A stretch of 64,000 nucleotides of DNA from the NCBI RefSeq assembly GCF_033568475.1, contig NC_133120.1, forward strand, positions 96,118,151 through 96,182,150, read 5' to 3'. Below the pieces are notes generated by a model. The model had not been told where the DNA came from. It ran no database searches and saw only the letters and a program-made list of their open reading frames with translations. A program made the translations under genes and the position numbers. This DNA comes from Henckelia pumila. Its lineage: Eukaryota > Streptophyta > Magnoliopsida > Lamiales > Gesneriaceae. Of the stretch, positions 57,434 through 64,000 are shown piece after piece (position 1 is the stretch's first letter; each line of letters begins with the position of its first letter).

Positions 57434-57807
57434 CCAGTTTACTTGCATACATGCACACATAACACCGTATACTCATACTCTCGTACTGAGCTTATCACGC
57501 TCACGTCCCGTACTTTGTTGTATCTGGACACCCTATTTCATGGGGCAGGTCTGCGGCTGGACGATGTGGGTGGTTCCAGGAGAGCTTAGGCGATGGAGGA
57601 CCAACAGAGTTATTGTCTAAGCTTTTGTTTCAGTTGTATTTGGGTTAATACACTGGTTTTATTCGATATGGTTGTAAACAATATTTTTATTATTGTTTAA
57701 GTTTTCGCTGTTATTTCTGATATTTTATTTGATTAAGTTAAATGCATGCTTAAGTTTCTGATTAGTAGGTGATTAAGTTAAATGCATACTTAAGTTTCTG
57801 ATTAGTA
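57434..57807 (+). repeat. 3' LTR of gypsy A, right part, end rearranged
   Basis: The LTR resumes at CCAGTTTACTTGCATAC after element C. A 40-bp unit (57731-57770) is repeated once (57771-about 57807), then the sequence switches to copia. The expected LTR end (GGTCACTACA) is missing. Confidence 0.85.
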
Positions 57808-58454
57808 CGTTCAAGAAATATGGGTGATTCTATTTGGATTTTAGCTGACGATGATCTTATAATAAGTTTTTCAAGAGAACATGCTTTACATTGAAACTTA
57901 TTATTCTGAAAGATCTTCTGGTCTTTCAATGGATGACCATGCGTATTTTCAATAATTCTTCGCATCATTATTGAACCAGGATGTCCCAATCGATCATGCC
58001 AATTGGTTAATATTGAAGAACTATTAACCACCATATTTGATTCGATTGGCTTTATATGTGTATAATGCAATTCAGTAGGGAGCATTGATAATTTTTCAAT
58101 CACATATTTCTTTCCTGATTTATATGTGGTCAGACACATATATTTTTGATTTCCATTAGTTATCGTCTCAGTATCATACCTATGAAAATATATGTCATTA
58201 AAACTCAACAAATTTCTTTTTGATCCTGGTGAATATAAAGCATCATTTATAAAAAAATTTGTACCCTTAGGTAACAAAAAATGTGCTTTTCCACAATCTT
58301 CAATCAAGTCTACATGACCTGATATTGTATTCACCATTGTTTTTGTTGGTTTTAATTCCAAGAAATATCTTTTATCTCGGAGAATGGTGTGTGTTGTACC
58401 ACTATCGGGTATGCAAACTTCCATGGGTTTATCTTTGCTCATAGAATTTTCCAT
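57808..58454 (-). pseudogene. Copia protease and pre-integrase zinc-binding region
   Basis: Begins near MENSMSKDKP. The protease active site appears as IPDSGTTHTIL. The GAG-pre-integrase zinc-binding block follows (WHDRLGHPG ... CKACSLEK). The copia frame ends at SPIFLER (about 57808), where the decayed end of gypsy element A begins; the last 13 residues of the open frame are LTR sequence. It should continue into an integrase core, which is lost. Confidence 0.9.
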
Positions 58455-58559
58455 ACTTCAAAAAAATGCAATAAAGAAAATCAAGGATAATATATATATG
58501 CAAAATATAGCATGTTTCATAAGAATGCATGAAAAAATATAGCATGTTACATTTCAGTC

Positions 58560-59115
58560 CCACCAATATATTAATCAATGTTCTCGAAATCATTTGAAAA
58601 AATCGGCAGCATTGAAATAAGTTGAACCACTTAAATGGTTACTGTTTTTAACAAAATTGATCTCTTTTTCTTTTCCCTTTATCGATACTTTAAAGAGCTT
58701 ACATAAGTGCTCAGGGGTACGTGACCAATGTCTTGGAGTTTCACATTTATAACAATCACTTTCATATCTTTTTGAGTGATTTTTATTGTCACTCATATTT
58801 TCATGCTGCCTTTTTGGGTGGTTCGTGACGTTCTTTTGAGATTAGTTATTGAAGTAACTATCTCGATTATTTTCATATTTACGGCCGTGACCACGACCGC
58901 GATCATTTCTACGTTCACGTTCATGACCACATCCTCGACCTCAACCAAAATATAGTTTATGCCTTTGATTTTGGTTTTTATTTTTACTTACGACATTTGC
59001 TTCTGGAAATGTCGTAGATACATTGGGTCGGGATTTATGATTTCTCATTAACAATTCTTTGCTCTTTTCTAGTGATATCGAGAGCAATGAATTCAATCTT
59101 TGCCAAATTTGACAT
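58560..59115 (-). pseudogene. Copia gag remnant, internally deleted
   Basis: Starts MSNLAKIEFIALDI at 59115, the usual N-terminus of this copia gag family. It then jumps within a few codons to the C-terminal Arg/Gly/His-rich basic region (RGHGRKYENN) and a degenerate zinc knuckle (CYKCETPRHWSRT). Roughly 200 residues of the core are missing and several stops are present. Gag cannot assemble from this. Confidence 0.8.
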
Positions 59116-59146
59116 GGTGGTACTAGAAAAATAACAATGCATTTTA

Positions 59147-59320
59147 TTAGTTAATTTCCATTAATATGACAATACAAAATAATGGAAGAACGAAGATTAC
59201 AAGTGCGTATACAAATAGAGAAAAAGTATGTGGTGAAAAATCGCTAGTGAGTACAAGACTCGTGAGCATGATGATCATAATCGTTATAAAAAATAGCCTT
59301 AGAAATGCCATCATCTTCAT
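59147..59320 (-). CDS. Hydrophobic 57-residue ORF in the copia leader
   Basis: MKMMAFLRLFFITIMIIMLT starts a protein with a strong N-terminal hydrophobic stretch (about 5-25) and a second one (about 33-53), ending MEIN. It looks like a signal peptide or double-spanning membrane peptide; no family is recognised. The start at 59320 is preferred over an ATG 11 codons upstream because the second copia copy conserves this ATG and its frame (63922 onward). A TATAAATA box lies 79 bases upstream. The ORF sits between the LTR and gag, an unusual place for a gene in a copia element. Between copies the 26 visible codons differ at five bases (three replacement, two silent) with no indel. Coding status is inference. 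Confidence 0.45.
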   Translation of the reverse strand: MKMMAFLRLFFITIMIIMLTSLVLTSDFSPHTFSLFVYALVIFVLPLFCIVILMEIN

Positions 59321-59398
59321 CTTCGAAAAAACCGAGGAGAAAATATTTTGCAAGAAAGAGTGAATTTTGGTGTGATTGAAAATGAGTTTGAGTGAACA

Positions 59399-59406
59399 TA
59401 TTTATA
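59399..59406 (-). promoter_or_regulatory. Internal TATA box in the copia leader
   Basis: CCTATAAATA on the minus strand is followed by a plant-like leader (CACTCAAACTCATTTTC) and the hydrophobic ORF. The second copy has CCTATATATA in the same place (63838-63845). Confidence 0.45.
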
Positions 59407-59520
59407 GGCCAAAAACTAGTCGTTTGTGACCGTTGGGGGTAAAGAACAAATCGAGTATATGTTGAATAAAAATTCGTGATAATGATGCAATGCATATAAT
59501 GATAAATTAAATAATTATGT

Positions 59521-59800
59521 ATATCATATCACATTATTATAAGGTCGGTGTCGTAGACAACCTTTTATATAATATTGTGAAATTATACTAATATAGTTAG
59601 TATAAAGTCAGGTACAGTATATCATATCACATTATTATAAGATCGGTGTCGTAGACAACCTTTTATATAATATTGTGAAATTATACTAATATAGTTAGTA
59701 TAAAGTCAGTTATAGTATATCATATCACATTATTATAAGATCGGTGTCATAGACAGCCTTTTATATAATAACATGAAATTATACAAATATGATTATAATG
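59521..59800 (-). repeat. 98-bp tandem repeat in the copia leader, about 2.9 copies
   Basis: Units start at 59521, 59619 and 59717 with ATATCATATCACATTATTAT and contain GGTGTCGTAGACAACC and TTTTATATAATA. The first two are nearly identical; the third diverges at its end. The plus-strand copy near 63545-63715 has about two units. Confidence 0.9.
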
Positions 59801-60068
59801 TTTAAAAACCTTAGAGGCTTTTATATTTGTCGTATCCCTTACCGGGAGTGTGAGATGTTCTCTTAACATCCTCCCAGGATTTATAACAAGTTTTTGAAAA
59901 AAAACTTATTTTTTTTTTCATAACATGATATTATATATTAATATATATACAATAAAAATATATAAACAGTAAAATAAAAATTCTTACTTGTTGAATATTT
60001 TTGACTTCTTCTTGTATTTTGGAGCATTGGAAATTATAGAGAACCTTCGAGCGTTCGTGCTGATAACG

Positions 60069-60348
60069 TGTTGTGAAAAAGTAAAAATTTATGGTAAAAA
60101 GTAAAAACTCCAAAACTCAAAATATATCAAACTCTACACTTTATAATATTTTTCTCTCAACTCAATTGTATTTTTCATCACAAATGAAGACCTATTTATA
60201 GATCCACATTTGAGATTAGTCCAAAAATAAATACATCATCATCTACATCATCACACACTAATTTTCCATATTTTACAACTCAATATTCAACATTCAACAT
60301 TCAATATTCAACATAATATTAATAATAATAATAATATATTTTTCAACA
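60069..60348 (-). repeat. 5' LTR of the minus-strand copia element
   Basis: A 280-bp LTR. Just inside it, on the minus strand, CGTTATCAGCACGA marks the primer-binding region, a variant of the initiator-Met type (TATCAG core). The other copia copy has the same sequence after its LTR. Confidence 0.93.
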
Positions 60349-61574
60349 AAATCAACTTTATTGTGATATGCGAAAACTATATATAAGCTCCGTTTGTAAT
60401 TTGTATGTCCAACAATATATGAGCTGATGAACAACTCAAAAGTCAAAACCTGCTAGTGTTTATTTTGAAAGATAGGCCCAAAATCATAAAGCCCACAAGA
60501 TGATCACATACAAAGAAAGCATGTTACACGTATAAAAGTCCAAGGGCATGCCCAATACCATTTATGAAGTCCAATAATAAGGAAGGATCATTCAATACCT
60601 TGATGGGATTTTTAGATATTTCAAAATTTCAATCTCATGTATTTATTAGTACTTCTAACATATCTCACCAATATTTTCCCACTTTATATAAATATTTAGT
60701 TAATCATTTTAATGTATTTAACCATCATTAAAAATAGACAACTATATTTGAAACAATATTTGAAAAATAAAAATAGTATATATAATGTTTGACCGATCTT
60801 TTCCAAATGATCTCCACGTTTAAGCTATTATCACCTTATTTTATTTTGTTAATTCATACGATTTCAATTTTAACAAGTATAGTAATTTAATTATTATATT
60901 TATATTTTACTAAAAGGAGATGAGGTTTGTAGGATAGAACCATGACTTCTCCCATATTTTTATAGAGATTACCGCAAGTTGGCCAAGTGGTTTATAATAG
61001 TAAATAATTCTCGGCGTATGCTAACAACGAGATAATATAAAATATATTAATATGCAGTATACTGTACACCCTATGTGTTTCTAATTTCTATCGATTAGAA
61101 TAATTATATTTAAATATATAATTTATCAATTATTATATATACTAGGTAAAAACACCTCAAATATTGAGGTGTTTACCCAAGTTTCACCCAGGTTGATAGG
61201 AAAGATACGGAAAATATATTGTGTTTTTAAAAATAATTTATTGTACTTTAACATACATCGTTCTTCATTGGTTTTATTTGGATCCTATTGTATTTATGTA
61301 CTTTTGTACGATTTTTTGGACTGTAAAAAAAATAATAATAACAAATGCTAGTCAAAATATACAACAACAATAGAACTTACAAATTTTATACATCACGTGT
61401 AAGATGAGCAGATATATACATATAATATACATACATATATATATTAGTACAATATAGACTTTGTAAGAAAATTATTCATATATTGTTTACAATATTTTCA
61501 CATGTCTTCTCCCTTAGCTCTTTGCATAGCATCAAACTCCAACAAAACAGAAAGCCTTTGCTGCTTGGATAACA

Positions 61575-61769
61575 TCAAACTCCTTGCATAGCATCAAACT
61601 CTAATAGAAAAAAAAGTTTTGGTTCTATCTGCAATACTCTTTGTAAGATCATAGTCCATACTGGATTGGAATGAAATCTTTTAAACATTTCGTCCACTTC
61701 TTTCTGAAATATTTGATTGTAATAATATTGCGTACAATCAATACAAGTGCAGTAAGTACTATTTTCCAT
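61575..61769 (-). CDS. Possible small gene, unrecognised
   Basis: 64 residues starting MENSTYCTCIDC, with Cys-x-Cys-x2-Cys near the N-terminus and a helical middle (FQKEVDEMFKRFH). A well-formed TATA box (CTATATAAACAC, 61826-61833) lies 57 bases before the ATG, followed by an A-rich leader. The end, LLEFDAMQGV, is echoed downstream in another frame as RLSVLLEFDAMQRAKGED (61505-61558), which suggests an internal duplication, a frameshifted end or an unrecognised splice. It could be a young small gene or a gene fragment. No family recognised. Confidence 0.35.
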   Translation of the reverse strand: MENSTYCTCIDCTQYYYNQIFQKEVDEMFKRFHSNPVWTMILQRVLQIEPKLFFLLEFDAMQGV

Positions 61770-61825
61770 TTGATATGTTTTGCAAACCGAGTTTGTTTAA
61801 TTTGATATTATATTTTATATATGTG

Positions 61826-61833
61826 TTTATATA
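61826..61833 (-). promoter_or_regulatory. TATA box of the possible small gene
   Basis: TATATAAA within ACTATATAAACACA on the minus strand, well placed for a transcript start near 61800. Confidence 0.35.
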
Positions 61834-62986
61834 GTATTGAAGATGGCTTAGTCAACGAAGATTGTGACAAATGTCTTATTTATCTTCTCTGTTTCCAAAT
61901 TAATAGGTAAGTCATCATCAATATGATGAGTGTTGGTTTATTATTTTATTTAAAATTTTGAAATAAAGATTTTGTTTATCATATTGTTTGTCTTTGCAAA
62001 GCGTTAATAATATTAGGACTAAAAAAATAAAATATTGTTAATTTGGGTTTATCATATATCAACTGATTTAAATACTGTAAAAATTTTAATGCTTTTATGG
62101 TGAACGATATTATCCTTCATAAAAAGTAATTTTTTAAATTCCAGGTTGGAAAAAGAGTTAATTTTATCTCAAATCATTGTAGCTCAGAGAATTAGAAAAG
62201 AAGAATTATCGAAAAAACACATCATAAGTTTAAAACAATTAAAATTTCAGTATACCAAATTAGCTATTGTAAAGTTTTAAAAATTATACAGCTACTCGGT
62301 CCAGGGAATGGATCCATCACTCATCATGATGTGGGACGGTAATCGGTATTGTTTTACTCCCATATCCCAAATTTTTTTTTTAATAAAAAAATGTTATATT
62401 TTTAAAATTCTTTTATACAATGTTCTTTCTTTTATTTTAACTAACATCATTAAAAATTAAAATAGAAAGATAATTAATAAAAAATATGTAATAGATGCAT
62501 CTCTCTTGAAGTTCATGACTTCAAGATAATATTATAATATCAAGTGATGTCTACATTAAATAAGAAATACATATTATAATAAAAAAAATTCACTTTATAT
62601 GGATGATAATAAATTTTTTACGCATCAATTTTTCCTAAATATAATTAAAAGTTAAAAAAATTAAAAATTCGATAGCCAAACAATGAAAAATTGGACATGT
62701 AAAAGATAAAGAAAATCGAACTTTGTATTCTTTTTTAAAAAAATGAACGGAAGGAAAAAAAAAAAAGAAAAAACAGAATAACTGAACATTTGGAAATTAA
62801 AGAGGGAAAAAAAAAAGAGTAAAACATAAATAATAGCGGAAAACAACGAATAAGTATCTTATTAATTGATATGGATGCTTTTGGTTTTTGTTAAAAAAAA
62901 TTTAGCCCGATAGATTTAAAATCCTGGCTTCACCATTATTTGCCAGGATAGATAAAATACTTTTATTTGGTAGGAAAAAGCCAAAT

Positions 62987-63263
62987 TGTTGAAAAATATA
63001 TTAATATTATTAATATTATGTTGAATATTGAATGTTGAATGTTGAATATTGAGTTGTAAAATGTGGAAAATTAGTGTGTGATGATGTAGATGATGATGTA
63101 TTTATTTTTGGACTAATCTCAAATGTGGATCTATAAATAGGTCTTCATTTGTGATGAAAAATACAATTGAGTTGAGAGAAAAATATTATAAAGTGTAGAG
63201 TTTGATATATTTTGAGTTTTGGAGTTTTTGCTTTTTACCATAAATTTTTACTTTTTCACAACA
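62987..63263 (+). repeat. 5' LTR of the second copia element
   Basis: 277 bp, TGTTGAAAAATA...TCACAACA. It is the reverse-complement counterpart of 60069-60348, with few differences. Confidence 0.93.
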
Positions 63264-63544
63264 CGTTATCAGCACGATCGCTCGAAGGTTCTCTATAATT
63301 TCCGACGCTCCAAAATACAAGTAGAAGTCAAAAATATTCAACAAGTAAGAATTTTTATTTTACTGTTTATATATTTTTATTTTGTATATATTAATATATA
63401 ATATCATGTTATAAAAAAAATATAAGTTTTTTTCAAAACTTGTTATATATCATGGGAGGATGTTAAGACGACATCCCACAGTCCCGGTAAGGGATACGAA
63501 AAGTATAAAAACCTCTAAGGTTCTTAAACATTATAATCATATTT

Positions 63545-63715
63545 GTATAATTTCATGTTATTATATAAAAGGCTGTCTATGACACCGATCTTATAATAAT
63601 GTGATATGATATACTATACCTGACTTTATACTAAATATATTACTATAATTTCATAATATTATATAAAAGGTTGTCTACGACACCAACCTTATAATAATGT
63701 GATATGATATACATA
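63545..63715 (+). repeat. 98-bp tandem repeat in the second copia leader, about two copies
   Basis: Two units ending ATAATGTGATATGATATAC (near 63614 and 63712), each with GGYTGTCTAYGACACC. One unit fewer than in the first element. Confidence 0.85.
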
Positions 63716-63837
63716 ATTATTTAATTATGATTATCATTATATGCATTGCATCATTATCACAAATTTTTATTCAACACATACTCGATTTTTCTTATCCCCA
63801 ACAGTCACAAACGGTCATAAAAGGCTAGTTTTTTGCC

Positions 63838-63845
63838 TATATATA
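63838..63845 (+). promoter_or_regulatory. Internal TATA box in the second copia leader
   Basis: GCCTATATATATG is followed by ATCACTCAAACTCATTTTC, matching the minus-strand copy. Confidence 0.45.
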
Positions 63846-63921
63846 TGATCACTCAAACTCATTTTCAATCACACCAAAACTCACTCCTTTTCTAAATCAT
63901 TTATCCTCGGTTTTTTCGAAG

Positions 63922-64000
63922 ATGGAGATGATGACATTTATAAGGCTATTTTTCATAACGATTATGATCATCATGCTCACGAGTCTTGTACTCACCAGCG
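63922..64000 (+). CDS. Hydrophobic leader ORF of the second copia copy, partial
   Basis: Starts MEMMTFIRLFFITIMIIMLT and runs open to the window edge. It aligns without gaps to the first 26 codons of the ORF at 59147-59320. Same interpretation: a signal-peptide-like or membrane peptide of unknown role, encoded upstream of gag. Confidence 0.4.
   Translation, partial: MEMMTFIRLFFITIMIIMLTSLVLTS

Larger units (their letters stand above)
32937..57807 (+). mobile_element. Ty3/gypsy element A (chromovirus-like), carrying nested elements
   Basis: 5' LTR 32937-34429, primer-binding site, gag-pol 34548-38933 and a 3' LTR from 39060 that is split by element C. The outer end of the 3' LTR is lost, so no target duplication can be read (the left flank is GTTTG). 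The pol C-terminus (VQWQRRGTEEATWELES) suits the Tekay/Del group. Confidence 0.9.
59123..59987 (-). other. Putative leader intron of the copia element
   Basis: A consensus donor (CAACAA then GTAAGAATTT, intron from 59987) lies about 80 bases after the LTR. A good acceptor (TTATTTTTCTAG, ending 59123) lies 7 bases before the gag ATG at 59115. The second copy conserves the donor sequence near 63343. Splicing would remove 865 nt, including the tandem repeat and the small ORF. This is predicted from consensus only. Confidence 0.45.
30427..60348 (-). mobile_element. Ty1/copia retrotransposon, disrupted by nested gypsy elements
   Basis: Bounded by two near-identical LTRs (30427-30703 and 60069-60348, TGTTG...CAACA) with the 5-bp duplication AAATC at 30422-30426 and 60349-60353. 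Read on the minus strand, the order is LTR, leader, gag remnant, protease and pre-integrase zinc finger, [gypsy nest 32937-57807], reverse transcriptase, RNase H, polypurine tract (AAGGGGGAG), LTR. The integrase core is missing at the insertion point. About 5.1 kb of copia sequence remains. No functional protein can be made. Confidence 0.93.
60354..62986. other. Intergenic, AT-rich, between two copia elements
   Basis: Apart from the small possible gene (61575-61769) and a hairpin at 61145-61177 (GGTAAAAACACCTCAA against TTGAGGTGTTTACC), I see only AT-rich sequence and poly-A/T runs. Confidence 0.45.
62987..64000 (+). mobile_element. Second copia element, same family, 5' part only
   Basis: 5' LTR 62987-63263, primer-binding region CGTTATCAGCACGA, donor-like CAACAAGTAAGAATT, the 98-bp repeat and the hydrophobic ORF follow in the same order as in the minus-strand element. 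The window ends before gag. It lies head to head with the first element, 2.6 kb away. Confidence 0.92.

Noticed and set aside
59521-59800. CRISPR-like array
   Set aside because: The 98-bp units are contiguous tandem repeats without spacers, in a plant retrotransposon leader.

Overview
The window is nuclear DNA of a flowering plant, almost certainly a eudicot. It holds spliced genes with GT-AG introns, a nuclear-encoded thylakoid-lumen protein (PsbQ), a P-class PPR protein, a GeBP/STKL-type regulator and a dense load of plant LTR retrotransposons, SINEs and small DNA transposons. Nothing in it is bacterial or organellar. An asterid origin is plausible from the style of the retroelements, but I cannot prove it.

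Gene-bearing part (about 1-29,300). Bases 1-2350 are a degenerate LTR-like repeat. Six recognisable host genes follow: a small single-pass membrane protein (2960-3301, -), an intronless mitochondrial-type PPR protein (6702-7832, +), a six-exon eIF4B-related gene (8567-12448, -), a two-exon C2H2 zinc-finger protein with a PARP-like C-terminus (13917-15618, -), an intronless GeBP/STKL family protein (22719-23879, -) and three-exon PSBQ (27957-29128, -). Exon phases add up exactly in all three spliced genes. Between the genes lie three SINEs with target-site duplications (4915-5172 -, 26505-26769 +, 27426-27589 +), two non-autonomous hAT elements with perfect 8-bp duplications (20334-20852, 29520-29849), a Mutator-like long-TIR element (24260-25230), and a 5'-truncated Ty3/gypsy fragment (16601-19585) whose LTR contains an internal inversion.

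Retrotransposon nest (30,427-60,348). This is a four-level nest. A Ty1/copia element on the minus strand (LTRs 30427-30703 and 60069-60348, duplication AAATC) was entered by gypsy element A (32937-57807, +). The 3' LTR of A was entered by gypsy element C (40204-57433, +, duplication CCAGT). C was entered by gypsy element D (44344-52917, +, duplication TGATC). All coding regions are damaged except the gag of C. A and the truncated fragment are relatives whose U3 regions carry unrelated short-motif arrays just upstream of the same TATA box.

Right end (60,354-64,000). AT-rich sequence holds a possible small unrecognised gene with its own TATA box (61575-61769, -). The start of a second copia element of the same family follows in the opposite orientation (62987 to the window edge).

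Most interesting signal. In both copia copies the long leader between LTR and gag contains a self-contained unit: a TATA box, a short leader and an open frame for a very hydrophobic, signal-peptide-like protein of 57 residues. The unit sits inside what looks like a leader intron and next to a 98-bp tandem repeat present in different copy number in the two elements. Also notable are a seven-tract G-quadruplex motif in the 5' leader of the eIF4B-related gene and an apparently gag-only gypsy element whose pol seems to have been dead before its last transposition.
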